A DNA stretch of 64,000 bases from Hyphomonadaceae bacterium (GTDB lineage Bacteria; Pseudomonadota; Alphaproteobacteria; Caulobacterales; Aquidulcibacteraceae). The notes below the pieces were generated by a model, which did no database searches, was not told where the DNA came from, and saw only the letters and a list, made by a program, of their open reading frames with translations. The DNA lies in the NCBI GenBank assembly GCA_019636095.1, contig JAHBYF010000001.1, positions 248,001-312,000 on the forward strand. Direction: 5' to 3'. How positions within the stretch are numbered: position 1 is the stretch's first letter; each line of letters starts with the position of its first letter. The translations under genes were made by a program, and so were the position numbers. This document shows, piece after piece, positions 25,259-34,414 of this stretch.

Positions 25259-26752
25259 TCAGCCCTCGAACATGTCCAATTGCCCCCCGACGGCCCCACT
25301 GGGGGCTCCCAGACCTGGGCTTCTCTGGGCGGCGGAGGTGGCGACCGGGCGCCGCCCATCGGGGCGCGCCACGGCCCGGCGGGCGCCAAACGCGGCGGCG
25401 GCGGCGCGTATTGGGGCGGCAGCGCGGGCCGCTGGCGGGGGCGGCGGCGCGGCCGGCGGTGGTGAGGAGGGCGGCTCCGGCGCGGTTGGCTCGCCAAACT
25501 TCATGAGCTCGGCGATCTGGTCGGCAGTGCTCTCGGCAGCGGCTCGCACGACGACGTCAGCGAGGTGCGCGTAGCGCCGCGTCGTCTTGATGTCGCTATG
25601 GCCCAAGAGCTTGCCGATCACTTCGAGCCCCACGCCGCTCATGAGCGCAAACGATGCGGCCGAATGCCGGAGGTCGTGCAGACGCACATCGCAGAGGTTG
25701 GCCGCAGCCCGAATGCCGATCCATATCTTAGGCACGCCGTCGAACGGGGCGGTGTCGTCGGCATTAGGAAAAACCCAATTGTCGTCGTCGCGCCGCTCCA
25801 TTTCCTCGAAGATTTTTCGCATGGCGGCGGTGATCAGGATGAGCCGCGGTCCGGTTTTGGAGCGTTGGAGGCGTAAAAAGCCTGTCCGCAAATCGACTGC
25901 GCCCCAGGTTAAGTTCTGGATTTCGCTCTTGCGTGCGCCGGAAAGCGCCAGCAGCCGGATAATCGCGATGCCGTGTGGGTTTGCGCCTTCGGTTTCGGCG
26001 CGGGCGATTACTTCACCCAGCTTGCCGAACTCCTGAGGACTCAGGAAGCGTTCGCGCATGTTCCCCGCCGACCGCTCGACCCCGAAACAGGGGTTGCGGT
26101 CAATGATCTCTTCGCGGACCGCGAAGGAAAGGATGGTCGAAAGCAGCGAAAGCGAGCGATTGGCTGTGCCTTCGCCGCCCTTCACACGGGTAACGCCGCG
26201 CAGCTTTTGGCTTTTCTTGGTGAGCTTGGTTTCGCCGCGGGATACGGCGTCGCGATAGGTCTCGATCTTGCTTCGGTTGATTTCGCGAACTTTATAGCGG
26301 CCGAGGAGGGGCTTGATGTGGGCCTCGATCCGACCACGGTCGTTCTCGACATATTCGGGTTTGCGAAGCGACCCAGCCAGCGGCCCGCGTCCGCGCCGGC
26401 GATGCGCGGCTTTCTCCAGCCACATGTCGCAGAGCTTTGACATGGTGACGGAGTCCTCGAACGTGACATGCGGGCGCGGCGCCGGCTCTTGGTTCGTGCG
26501 CGCTTTGGCGAGGATTGTGGTGGCTTCCTCTCGGGCGTCGGCAAGCTTGATGAGAGTTGCGCTGCCGATAGTGATCCATCGTTGTTCGGCGAAGCTGCCA
26601 CGACCCTGTCGCGTCTTCACGACATACGTCTTGTCGCCATTCGGACTGACGCGAAGACCGAAGCCTTTCTTGCTTGCATCCCACAGCACGTAGCGTCTTG
26701 CGCTGGGCGCCGCGTTGCGGACAATCTCTTTGGTAAGTTCTCGCACTTGCAT
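25259..26752 (-). CDS. int: Tyrosine integrase of the integrative element
   Basis: A 497-residue integrase with an arm-binding N-terminal domain, core-binding domain (about 100-210) and catalytic domain (R in SGARKSEIQNL, HDLRHSAASFA, LGHSDIKTTRRYAHL with the nucleophilic Tyr). It lies 190 bases from a 3' tRNA fragment and reads away from it, the normal position for a tRNA-targeting integrase. Unusually, the last about 85 residues are a Pro/Ala-rich tail (PPPAAPPPPPAARAAAP), which most relatives lack. Confidence 0.92.
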   Translation of the reverse strand: MQVRELTKEIVRNAAPSARRYVLWDASKKGFGLRVSPNGDKTYVVKTRQGRGSFAEQRWITIGSATLIKLADAREEATTILAKARTNQEPAPRPHVTFEDSVTMSKLCDMWLEKAAHRRRGRGPLAGSLRKPEYVENDRGRIEAHIKPLLGRYKVREINRSKIETYRDAVSRGETKLTKKSQKLRGVTRVKGGEGTANRSLSLLSTILSFAVREEIIDRNPCFGVERSAGNMRERFLSPQEFGKLGEVIARAETEGANPHGIAIIRLLALSGARKSEIQNLTWGAVDLRTGFLRLQRSKTGPRLILITAAMRKIFEEMERRDDDNWVFPNADDTAPFDGVPKIWIGIRAAANLCDVRLHDLRHSAASFALMSGVGLEVIGKLLGHSDIKTTRRYAHLADVVVRAAAESTADQIAELMKFGEPTAPEPPSSPPPAAPPPPPAARAAAPIRAAAAAFGARRAVARPDGRRPVATSAAQRSPGLGAPSGAVGGQLDMFEG

Positions 26753-26941
26753 GAACGCGCTGCTCCGTCGCCGAGCGAAACGCGGTTGATGGGCTACCCC
26801 ATGGCAATCAGGCAGCGGTCACACGTGCGCTTCGTTCCGGAAACACATGAAAACACGGCGTTCGTAAAAAGACAAATCTTACAACGGCTTAGGAAACGTC
26901 TGGCAACAACATCTAGTATGCGGCAACATCGAAGGGGGCGG

Positions 26942-26986
26942 CTCCGAAGGCAGAGGTCAGGGGTTCGAATCCCTTCGGGTGCGCCA
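26942..26986 (+). other. Probable attR: 3' fragment of tRNA-Arg(CCG)
   Basis: This 45-base stretch starts in what looks like an anticodon loop (CTCCGAA, anticodon CCG) and continues through the 3' anticodon stem, variable loop, T arm (GGTTCGAATCC) and acceptor strand (GGGTGCGCCA). The matching 5' half of a tRNA is absent upstream. A tRNA 3' fragment next to the integrase start is the classic attachment site; the intact tRNA gene should lie at the other end of the element, left of this window. Confidence 0.75.
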
Positions 26987-27028
26987 CCTTTCCATTTGGC
27001 GCGTTTGAGCCACACTCTTCGTACCCCC

Positions 27029-27622
27029 ATGGCTGAACCGGTCATTTACCGCAGGCGCGGCAGCGCCATATCCCGAAGCGAACGCGAATGGCGCGTCGAG
27101 GATGACGCCTTGGTTACGCGTGGTTCGGGGCGTGAGAAGCGCTATCGCTGGTCCGACATCGTCAGTGTTCGCCTGATCCACGATCCCGCTCGCTCGCGTC
27201 CCTGGCGGTATGTCTTCGAGTTACAACCCAAGCATGCGCGCAAAATTGTCATCGACAACGCTCACTACCTCGGCGAGCGGTGTTTCGAGGAGCGTTCAGA
27301 CAGTTACACGCCGTTCGTTCGGGCTGCTGTAGCGCGCTGGGCAATCACTCACCCAAAAGGGCGCGCGCTTATCGGCGAGACGCCGAAGCGCTATTTCTTC
27401 CTGATGATTGCTTCGCTGCTGGGACTTGGCTTGCTGGCATACGTCTTGGTGGCTGTGCCCACGCCGCTTGATGCGTGGCCTTTCGCTGTCGCCGTAAAGC
27501 TTGGCATCATATTGTTGATGCTGCCGATTTTCTGGCGGCTCGTGCTAAAAGCCATTCCCCGCGGCGTGGCGCCGGATGAGATCCCCGACCGGGCGTTTCC
27601 GCCAAATTCGAGCCCGGGTTAA
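27029..27622 (+). CDS. Conserved membrane protein of unknown function
   Basis: A 197-residue protein with a soluble N-terminal part that reads like a PH-like beta domain (VEDDALVTRGSGREKRYRW) and two membrane helices at about 125-148 and 155-175. I do not recognise a named family. It is the first gene outside the integrative element; the open frame extends upstream through the attR but translation should start at ATG 27029. GC content matches the core region. Confidence 0.65.
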   Translation: MAEPVIYRRRGSAISRSEREWRVEDDALVTRGSGREKRYRWSDIVSVRLIHDPARSRPWRYVFELQPKHARKIVIDNAHYLGERCFEERSDSYTPFVRAAVARWAITHPKGRALIGETPKRYFFLMIASLLGLGLLAYVLVAVPTPLDAWPFAVAVKLGIILLMLPIFWRLVLKAIPRGVAPDEIPDRAFPPNSSPG

Positions 27623-27668
27623 TCGAACGTTTAGTCGGCGTCTTCATAAGGTGAAGCGGAGGTATTCC

Positions 27669-28811
27669 GTGCGCCAGAAAGACGGTCGTCGCGATCTATC
27701 ATTGATTCGTGCAAGCGGCTCGACCGCTCGGGTGCTGAATCTGTCACTCGCCTTTGAACGATTCGGCGAAACTGAGGACTACAAGAACAAGCCGCTATTC
27801 AGAAATCCGCGCCTCAATCGCGCACTCATCCTCAAGCACGTGGTTCGCCAGCACGAGCGCGAATTGTTCACCCGCCCGACGACGACCGCGACGAAAGTCA
27901 TCTTGCCTTACGCCGCCGAGGCATTGGAACTCGGCGGGATCAGCTTCATGGTGAATGAGATACGTTTCGAGCGACTGCTGAAAGACGCGGTTGGCGGATA
28001 TACCAACGACGCAGATCTCATCGCCGACGCAGAGTTGCTTCGAGCAATGGCGGCGCTGCCGTCGTTCGACCCCTTCCTGTTGCGCGAGCGTCTGCGTGTC
28101 ATGGGGATCGACCCCGCGCGCGCATATTTCGACATCGCCGAGGCAGACATTGCGCGGATGCGAACATTCGTCGGAAGAGAGATCGCGCAATTGGTCAGCT
28201 TGGCGTTTGCAACTGGCGGGGTTGACGCCGGCGGCCTCTCGCAAAGGCTCGCCGACAAGCTGATGACGGATGAAACCGCCAAAACGTTGGATCCGCTACG
28301 CGAGACCTTACGTCTCTCTGGCGAGGAGTACATTGAAGGCGTGTTCGCCTGGAAGGGCTTCCTCTACTACAAGTGGCTGATGGACGAAATTCGTCCTGGC
28401 CTTACCGAGTTCAAACCGCGCTTCGCTGGCCTACGCATCTCCCAGGCGACAGCCGATGAGCGCCGCGACCTCGCCGAAACGCGCCGCGATATTCTGGTGA
28501 AGATGGAACTTGCGCTAGCGCGCGTTGACGAGACCTTGCTGGAGTACGGTGTGGCGTTCGCCTCGCTCGCTGAAGGTCAGCCTTCGGCTTTCCGCACGTT
28601 CTTGCTCAAGGCCCCCGCATTGTTCATTCCCATCGGGGAGGCGGTAGGCGTCATTCGTCATATAAACTCCTTCTGGCGCTTCCGTTTTCCAGACGCGGCG
28701 ACGCCAATGATGGAAGCCGACGAGGCCATCGAAGTGCTGCATGATTTCGAGACGACCGTGGAGGGCGTCGAGTTCGTCAAAGAAACGAACGAACACAAGC
28801 TTGCCAGCTGA
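27669..28811 (+). CDS. Conserved hypothetical protein
   Basis: A 380-residue soluble protein that I do not recognise. It is helical, with ERLLKDAVGGYTNDADLI in the middle and no signal peptide, membrane segment or Cys motif. GTG at 27669 is chosen as the start because GGAGGT lies 6 bases upstream (27658-27663); the frame is open further up but that overlaps the preceding gene. It converges with the following gene, with touching stop codons. Confidence 0.6.
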   Translation: MRQKDGRRDLSLIRASGSTARVLNLSLAFERFGETEDYKNKPLFRNPRLNRALILKHVVRQHERELFTRPTTTATKVILPYAAEALELGGISFMVNEIRFERLLKDAVGGYTNDADLIADAELLRAMAALPSFDPFLLRERLRVMGIDPARAYFDIAEADIARMRTFVGREIAQLVSLAFATGGVDAGGLSQRLADKLMTDETAKTLDPLRETLRLSGEEYIEGVFAWKGFLYYKWLMDEIRPGLTEFKPRFAGLRISQATADERRDLAETRRDILVKMELALARVDETLLEYGVAFASLAEGQPSAFRTFLLKAPALFIPIGEAVGVIRHINSFWRFRFPDAATPMMEADEAIEVLHDFETTVEGVEFVKETNEHKLAS

Positions 28812-30044
28812 TCAGGACAAGGTGCGTCTGAAGATCAAGTCGCGCGTCAGTCCACTCAATCGCGTGCGACCACAGAGCGCCATGGTGCGGCGCAGCTCCC
28901 CATCGAGAATGTCGATCGCGCGCCTGACGCCGCGCTCGCCGCCGGCCGCGAGCCCGTAAAGATACGCACGCCCAATGGCGACGGCGTTCGCGCCCAATGC
29001 CAGCGCCTTCACGATGTCGCTGCCGCGCCTGACGCCGCCATCAAGAATGATCTCGGCCGCGCCTGCGACCGCTTCGGCAATCCGGGGTAGCGTATCAATG
29101 GTCGCCGGCGCGGTATCGAGTTGGCGGCCGCCGTGATTGGAGACCCATACGGCGTCAGCCCCGATGCTGACACAGCGTTGGGCATCTTCTGGAGTCGCTA
29201 TGCCCTTGATGGCGAGTTTGCCATCCCAGGAATCCCGTAACCAGCGCGCGTCCTGCCATGTCACAGTGCGGTCGAACTGGGCGTTGATAAAACCAATTAA
29301 TCCACCGTCGATCTTCATGTGCGCGAAGTTCGCTGGGCGGATTTCAGGCGTTGTCATCAGGTCCCAGAGATAATGCGGCGCAGCCAGCGCCTGCGCCCCC
29401 GTTCGCCATGTCACGCGTGGTGGAATTGTGAAGTCATTTGCGCTGTCACGCTCGCGATTGCCGGCGACAGGCACGTCAACGGTCAGCAGTATCGCGCTGA
29501 ACCCTGCCGCTTTTGCGCGAGCAAGCATCTCCGTAACCAGCGCGCGATCGCGCCACACATAAACTTGGAACCATTTGGTTCCGGGATTGGCCGCTGCAAT
29601 GTCCTCTACGGACGTGGAAGCCAGAGTTGAGCATGCATATGGCACTCCAGCGCTGTGGGCTGCGCGCGCAACTGCCAACTCACCTGCGCGCGGATGAAAG
29701 AGCCGCGATGTCGCCGTTGGGCTGATGAAGAAGGGGGACGCGGAGGGGGCGCCCATGATGGTCGCCGAGGTGTCGATATCGCTCACATTCGCGAGCGCAT
29801 CCCACACAAGCTCGATGTCCCGAAAACGAGAGACATTCCGCTCCAGCGTCATTTCATCGTCGGCGCCTCCGTCGATATAGTCGAACACCATCCGCGGCAG
29901 ACGTTCCCGCGCCATATGGCGGAGGTCGGCGATATTCCGCGCTCTGGCAATGGAGGAAGGGATGTAGTCCGGGTCCGACACGCGGTTTTTCTGGGGCCAG
30001 GCGCTGCACCCTGCAAGCCAAACCCGTCTGGCCTTGCCTCTCAT
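28812..30044 (-). CDS. lldD: FMN-dependent alpha-hydroxy-acid oxidising enzyme (L-lactate dehydrogenase type)
   Basis: A 410-residue TIM-barrel flavoenzyme. It carries FDYIDGGADDE near the N-terminus, the catalytic HGGRQLD segment and the phosphate-binding GGVRRGSDIVKALALGA. Such enzymes oxidise L-lactate or related 2-hydroxy acids to keto acids and pass electrons to the quinone pool. The specific substrate is uncertain, so the symbol is tentative. A GTG at 29981 would remove 21 N-terminal residues and may be the real start. Confidence 0.8.
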   Translation of the reverse strand: MRGKARRVWLAGCSAWPQKNRVSDPDYIPSSIARARNIADLRHMARERLPRMVFDYIDGGADDEMTLERNVSRFRDIELVWDALANVSDIDTSATIMGAPSASPFFISPTATSRLFHPRAGELAVARAAHSAGVPYACSTLASTSVEDIAAANPGTKWFQVYVWRDRALVTEMLARAKAAGFSAILLTVDVPVAGNRERDSANDFTIPPRVTWRTGAQALAAPHYLWDLMTTPEIRPANFAHMKIDGGLIGFINAQFDRTVTWQDARWLRDSWDGKLAIKGIATPEDAQRCVSIGADAVWVSNHGGRQLDTAPATIDTLPRIAEAVAGAAEIILDGGVRRGSDIVKALALGANAVAIGRAYLYGLAAGGERGVRRAIDILDGELRRTMALCGRTRLSGLTRDLIFRRTLS

Positions 30045-30095
30045 CGCGGCTACGCGTAGGAAACCGCCCTTCCGCCGGGGGTCACCCCAGCCGGG

Positions 30096-30171
30096 GCCGC
30101 TTTAGCTCAGCCGGTAGAGCACCGCATTCGTAATGCGGGGGTCGCGTGTTCGAGTCACGCAAGCGGCACCA
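30096..30171 (+). tRNA. tRNA-Thr (anticodon CGT)
   Basis: A 76-base cloverleaf: acceptor GCCGCTT pairing with AAGCGGC, D arm AGCTCAGCCGGTAGAGC, anticodon stem CCGCA/TGCGG with loop TTCGTAA (CGT), T arm GCGTGTTCGAGTCACGC, and an encoded CCA at 30169-30171. Confidence 0.95.
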
Positions 30172-30175
30172 CTCC

Positions 30176-31606
30176 CTAGCGAATTTCTTCGACTTCCTCG
30201 GCTTCTACGTCATCGGGCGCGCGCTCGGCGTGAAGTTCCGGCTTCGGCGGCGTGAGCACTGCGGTCGGCATCGCCATGACCGGGCCCAGCACATCGTTTC
30301 CGCCACGCTCCATGCGTGGATGAATTAACTGCCCGCCATCGCCGAACGCATACACGAGCCGCGCCCAGTCGCTATCGTCATAGAGGAACGCGGGGCCTTC
30401 TGGATCGAGATCTGACCAATCCGCTTCGCGCGGCGCCGCCGCGGCCTGGGCCAGCCAGGTGCGCGCACCATTTTCATCGCCGCGACCACGCGCAACTTGC
30501 GCGAACAAGATGCAGATGCGCGAAGAGGGGTTTTCGCGATAGGCGTCTTCCAGCGCCGCCTGTGCGCCGCCCCAATCAGCCCGCTCCATCGCAAGCTCAG
30601 CTAGCACGATCTTCGTCTCGCGCGCATCGCGGCGGCGCTCAGCGAATGCGCGCATGCGCTCTGAACGGGCCTCACGGCTCTCGCCTGGGACGAGGTCACG
30701 ATAGGCGTGCGCCAACGCCGGGTGCGGGCCGTTTTCCCAGGCTTCTTCTAAGATGGCCGCAGCGCGCTCGCTCTTGCCTTCGCCCACAAGCAAGCGGGCC
30801 GCGAGTGCGCCGGCCGGCGCAAACGCCGGCGCCATGCGAAACGCCTTCTGAGCCATTTCGGCGGCTTTGTCGGCGCGACGCTCACGCTCAAGCTTCTGCG
30901 CTTGCGCGCTCATCAGCACCGCACGGCGTCGCTTGGCGACTTTGTCTTCAATCTGCTTGCGCTTGTCGCCCAGATCGAGCGTCTCGATCGCGTTTTCCCA
31001 GTCGCCTTGCTGGACCGCGAGATCGAAGGCGTACTGGAAGGGCCAGGTTGCCGTCTTCGAAGCCTTGAGTGCAGCCTCCGCATGCGCACGCGCTGCAACG
31101 CGATCACCGCGCTTCAACGCTGCCGCCATCAGACCCTTGCGGCCAAGCACTTCGGTGTCTTCGTTCTGCAGCATGCCGGCGTACGCACGCTCCGCCGCCG
31201 CGGTATCGCCGCTGACTTCCGCCGCACGCGCTTGCAGCAGGAGCGCAAGCCGCGGTTCATCGATCAGGTCTTCCGCTTTGTCGGCATGGCGGCGTGCTTC
31301 CTCAAACTCGCCGGCTTCCGCTGCGATCAGACCAAGCGCCAGAGCTTCTTGCCCGCGGCGCGTCTTTGCTCGCTGGCTGGCTTTGCCGAGACGCCCTGGC
31401 GCGTCCATGAGGAACATCAGCAAGCGCAGCAGCGGCAGCGCCACCGCAATCGCCAATACTAGCAACAGCAACCCAAAGAGGGCGCTCGTTGTGATCTCGG
31501 TGCCGAACCATGTGATCTCGACCGTGCCCTGATCGGTCGTGATGACCTGCCAGGACACGAGAGCCGCGGCCACCGCGATGATGAGCAGTAAGGCGACACG
31601 CAACAT
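30176..31606 (-). CDS. hemY: HemY-like TPR membrane protein
   Basis: A 476-residue protein with two N-terminal membrane helices (about 1-22 and 42-65), followed by the HemY N-domain and a tetratricopeptide-like array (repeated A-rich helix pairs to about residue 400). Alphaproteobacterial HemY lies next to hemC/hemD; its biochemical role in heme synthesis is still unclear. It begins 6 bases after the upstream COG4223 gene in the minus-strand cluster. Confidence 0.85.
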   Translation of the reverse strand: MLRVALLLIIAVAAALVSWQVITTDQGTVEITWFGTEITTSALFGLLLLVLAIAVALPLLRLLMFLMDAPGRLGKASQRAKTRRGQEALALGLIAAEAGEFEEARRHADKAEDLIDEPRLALLLQARAAEVSGDTAAAERAYAGMLQNEDTEVLGRKGLMAAALKRGDRVAARAHAEAALKASKTATWPFQYAFDLAVQQGDWENAIETLDLGDKRKQIEDKVAKRRRAVLMSAQAQKLERERRADKAAEMAQKAFRMAPAFAPAGALAARLLVGEGKSERAAAILEEAWENGPHPALAHAYRDLVPGESREARSERMRAFAERRRDARETKIVLAELAMERADWGGAQAALEDAYRENPSSRICILFAQVARGRGDENGARTWLAQAAAAPREADWSDLDPEGPAFLYDDSDWARLVYAFGDGGQLIHPRMERGGNDVLGPVMAMPTAVLTPPKPELHAERAPDDVEAEEVEEIR

Positions 31607-31612
31607 GGCTGA

Positions 31613-32620
31613 CTAGCTCCGCGACAATTCTTGTCGGATGGCGGCGATGCGCGTGTCGATTTCCAATCGGCGTTGCGCGTCTCTGATCCAGGGTTGTGCG
31701 ACGCGCTTCGGCGCGTCAGGCAGGCGATTAAGTTCTTGAATAGCGTCCGCCAGGCGATCGGCAGCCAGAAATTGCTGCGCGCGGTCGACAATGCCTTCTG
31801 GCGTATCGCCCGAACCGGCTTGGCGAATGACGATCCATTGCGCCAACGCGGCTTGAATACGGCCCCAAAAACCGGCGCCTGCTTGGCTCTGCCTTGCGGC
31901 GCGAATGATCTCGTTGTCGAGATGCGCAAACTGGTCACGCAATTCAATGCGGGTCGGTGCGCCGACGCGCGATAACGGCTCCAGCGCGGCAACGTTTGGA
32001 TCGTCGGGCAACAGCGCCGCCAGTGAAGCGTGCGCCTGTTCGAACGGCCCGGACGAACGCGCCGCTTCCGACGCCGCAACGACGGCATATGAAGCCCGCG
32101 CCGCCGTCGCCGCCGTTCGCGCTTCTTCCGCGACAGCAGGGAGCTCTTCCTGCAAGCGGCGCACTTCTGTGACCAGCGCTTGCACGTCAGCCGTCGACGG
32201 CATCGTGCTCAGGCGCTGTTCGACGTCGCGAAGCCCGGCCTGCAGAGCGAACACGCGTGCGCCAGTGCCGCCGTCACCCGATTCTCCAGCTGCAGCGCTC
32301 GCGAGCGGCGCATTCATCACCGCTTCGATTGCATCCAAGCGCTGATCGAGCGAAGCCGTATCGCTTGAAGGTGACGTCGTGCTTGTCTCACCTGAGGCCG
32401 GTGCGATCTTGTCCAGGGCCGACTGTACAGCCGGAATGCGCGGCGCGACCGCCCCGCCGGCCGCGCCGATGCCGGCTGCAACGAGCGCTAGCACGAGCGC
32501 CGTGCCCGTGCCGATGCCGCGCCCGCTGTCCTCGCGGTACGCGGGCTCGTACTCAACGTCGATCGGCTCGCCGCGCCCGCGGTCGTCCTCATCGTCGTCT
32601 CTGCCCATGCTGTTCCCCAA
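31613..32620 (-). CDS. COG4223/mitofilin-like membrane protein
   Basis: A 335-residue protein with a short Arg/Asp-rich cytoplasmic N-terminus, one membrane helix (about 38-62, GTALVLALVAAGIGAAGGAV), a coiled-coil-like middle (about 120-180) and a C-terminal mitofilin-like helical domain. Alphaproteobacterial relatives are encoded between hemD and hemY and are bacterial counterparts of Mic60, which shapes inner membranes. The gene order is diagnostic here. Confidence 0.8.
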   Translation of the reverse strand: MGNSMGRDDDEDDRGRGEPIDVEYEPAYREDSGRGIGTGTALVLALVAAGIGAAGGAVAPRIPAVQSALDKIAPASGETSTTSPSSDTASLDQRLDAIEAVMNAPLASAAAGESGDGGTGARVFALQAGLRDVEQRLSTMPSTADVQALVTEVRRLQEELPAVAEEARTAATAARASYAVVAASEAARSSGPFEQAHASLAALLPDDPNVAALEPLSRVGAPTRIELRDQFAHLDNEIIRAARQSQAGAGFWGRIQAALAQWIVIRQAGSGDTPEGIVDRAQQFLAADRLADAIQELNRLPDAPKRVAQPWIRDAQRRLEIDTRIAAIRQELSRS

Positions 32621-32740
32621 GAGCTGCCCGGCTTTTTCCGAGACTTTTCCGCTATTTCGTATCGGAAATGAGTCGGCTCACCATGCGAAACTTAGGCGCG
32701 GGCGAACACGCGCTCAAGCGCTTGCGCCAGCAGGGGAGAA

Positions 32741-33418
32741 TTACCCCCCGAGTGTGGCCGCCAGGAGATCGTCTTCGCGTGGCCGGGGCGCGGTAATGAT
32801 ACGCTTCCAAGAGGTTTTGGCTGCCGCCGCAGCAATTGCGGTGCTCATGCACCCCGCCGCGAGGTTCGCCGCGTTTGGAGCGCCTAGCGCAACGAAGCAT
32901 TCCGCCGCTCTCGGGCTGTGGAAAAGCACGATGTCGAGCGGACCGTTGAGCGCTTCCGGTAATGCCGGCGCCGCCACCGACGCATAGGCCAAGCGGCGTT
33001 CAACGCTGAACCCCGCTGCGCGCAAGTCGCCGCCAAGATCGCCGGCGACGTGATCGCCCGCGATGTGGATGAGTTTGCCGTTCGTCGGATGAAGGTCGCG
33101 CTTGATCAGCGCCGCCAACGAGCGCACGTCGCCATTGGCCGAGCGTACGTCTTTGAAGCCAGCCTCGCGCGCTGCCGCAGCCGTGATGTCGCCAACCGTC
33201 AGCACAATGCGATCCCGCGCGCCGCGTACATCCGGAAACGCGCGCACGCCGTTCGAGCTGGTGAAGATGATCGCCTGCGCGCCTTCGGTGTTGGTGTCGT
33301 ACCCGCACGGCACGATGGTGATCAGCGGCGCGACGATCGCCTCGTGCCCACGCGCCCGCACACGCTCCGCCGTACGATCCGCCTCAGGCTGCGCCCGCGT
33401 GATCGCAACACGGAGCAT
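32741..33418 (-). CDS. hemD: Uroporphyrinogen-III synthase
   Basis: A 225-residue HemD with the typical loose sequence: N-terminal VAITRAQPEADRTAERVRARG, the FTSSNGVRAF stretch and the second-domain LFHSPRAAECFVAL segment. It cyclises hydroxymethylbilane to uroporphyrinogen III. The start overlaps the hemC stop (TGATG), consistent with coupled translation of consecutive pathway steps. Confidence 0.9.
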   Translation of the reverse strand: MLRVAITRAQPEADRTAERVRARGHEAIVAPLITIVPCGYDTNTEGAQAIIFTSSNGVRAFPDVRGARDRIVLTVGDITAAAAREAGFKDVRSANGDVRSLAALIKRDLHPTNGKLIHIAGDHVAGDLGGDLRAAGFSVERRLAYASVAAPALPEALNGPLDIVLFHSPRAAECFVALGAPNAANLAAGCMSTAIAAAAAKTSWKRIITAPRPREDDLLAATLGG

Positions 33419-34359
33419 CAGCTGTCCAACACAATTGCGTCGCCGGCCTCGGCGCGGATTTCATCGCCAAGATTGAAGCCAAGCTTGCGCGCCGCAGCGA
33501 TCGGATCAGCGCCAAGCTCAATGGTCTTCTCGCGCCGCCAGCGCTGCGTTCCATCAGGCTTCAATGTTTCGCCGACGAACGTCATCTGCGATCCGCTCAC
33601 TCTCGCTAGTGCGCCAATCGGCGTCCGGCACGAACCATCGAGCGCATCCAGAAATGCGCGTTCCGCTTCAATTTCGATGCGCGCATCCTTGTTTTCGCAT
33701 CGAGCAAGCGCCTCCAGCGCGCGAGCGTCGTCGCTACGCGCCGTGATCGCGATCGCGCCCTGACACGCGGCAGGGGGCGTCTCATGCGGATCAATGAGGC
33801 TCGCCGCCCGATGCGCCAAACCCATGCGCTTCAGGCCCGCAAGCGCCAGGAACGTCGCGTCCGCTTCGCCTGCCTCAAGCTTCGCCAGCCGCGTATCGAC
33901 ATTGCCGCGTAACACCGACACGTTGAGATCGCGCCGTGCGAACAGCACTTGCGCCTGGCGCCGCAAACTCGCGGTGCCGACTGTCGCGCCAGCGGGCAGC
34001 TCCGCCAACGTCTTCGCCTTCAAGCTCACAAACGCGTCGCGCGGATCTTCGCGCTCCGGCACGCACGCCAGCACGATCCTGTCCGGTAGCAGCGTCGGCA
34101 GATCTTTCAGAGAATGCACGGCCAGATCGATGCGCCCATCGAACAGCGCTTCGTCCAGCTCTTTCGTAAACAGTCCTTTGCCGCCGGCTTCAATCAACGC
34201 GCGATCCTGAATGCGGTCGCCGCTGGTGACGACCGGCACGATCTCGAACGCGTCTTCGCTTAAATCGAGCTTCGTCGCCAAGCGCGCACGCGTCTGCCCC
34301 GTTTGCGCCAGCGACAGTTTCGAACCGCGCGCGCCAATGCGGAAAAGCGGAGCACTCAT
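33418..34359 (-). CDS. hemC: Hydroxymethylbilane synthase (porphobilinogen deaminase)
   Basis: A 313-residue enzyme with [14 protein letters not shown] at the N-terminus, [12 protein letters not shown] (cofactor-region lysine loop), [11 protein letters not shown] and the segment ACQGAIAI; the dipyrromethane cofactor Cys should lie in [12 protein letters not shown]. It polymerises four porphobilinogen units. The ATG at 34359 is preferred; the longer open frame runs into the divergent tsaD gene. Only 55 bases separate hemC from tsaD. Confidence 0.95.
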   Translation of the reverse strand: MSAPLFRIGARGSKLSLAQTGQTRARLATKLDLSEDAFEIVPVVTSGDRIQDRALIEAGGKGLFTKELDEALFDGRIDLAVHSLKDLPTLLPDRIVLACVPEREDPRDAFVSLKAKTLAELPAGATVGTASLRRQAQVLFARRDLNVSVLRGNVDTRLAKLEAGEADATFLALAGLKRMGLAHRAASLIDPHETPPAACQGAIAITARSDDARALEALARCENKDARIEIEAERAFLDALDGSCRTPIGALARVSGSQMTFVGETLKPDGTQRWRREKTIELGADPIAAARKLGFNLGDEIRAEAGDAIVLDS

Positions 34360-34414
34360 GCTCCTGCACTTAAACGCTGGCGCGGGTGAGGGGAACGCGC
34401 CAAATGTGCCGCTT

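Noticed and set aside
25215..25510. Several overlapping frames on both strands in the very GC-rich end of the integrase.
   Set aside because: They are shadows of the Pro/Ala-rich integrase tail.
26468..27028. Upstream extension of the gene at 27029 as one long frame.
   Set aside because: It would cross the integrase start and the tRNA-Arg fragment; Met at 27029 is the natural start.
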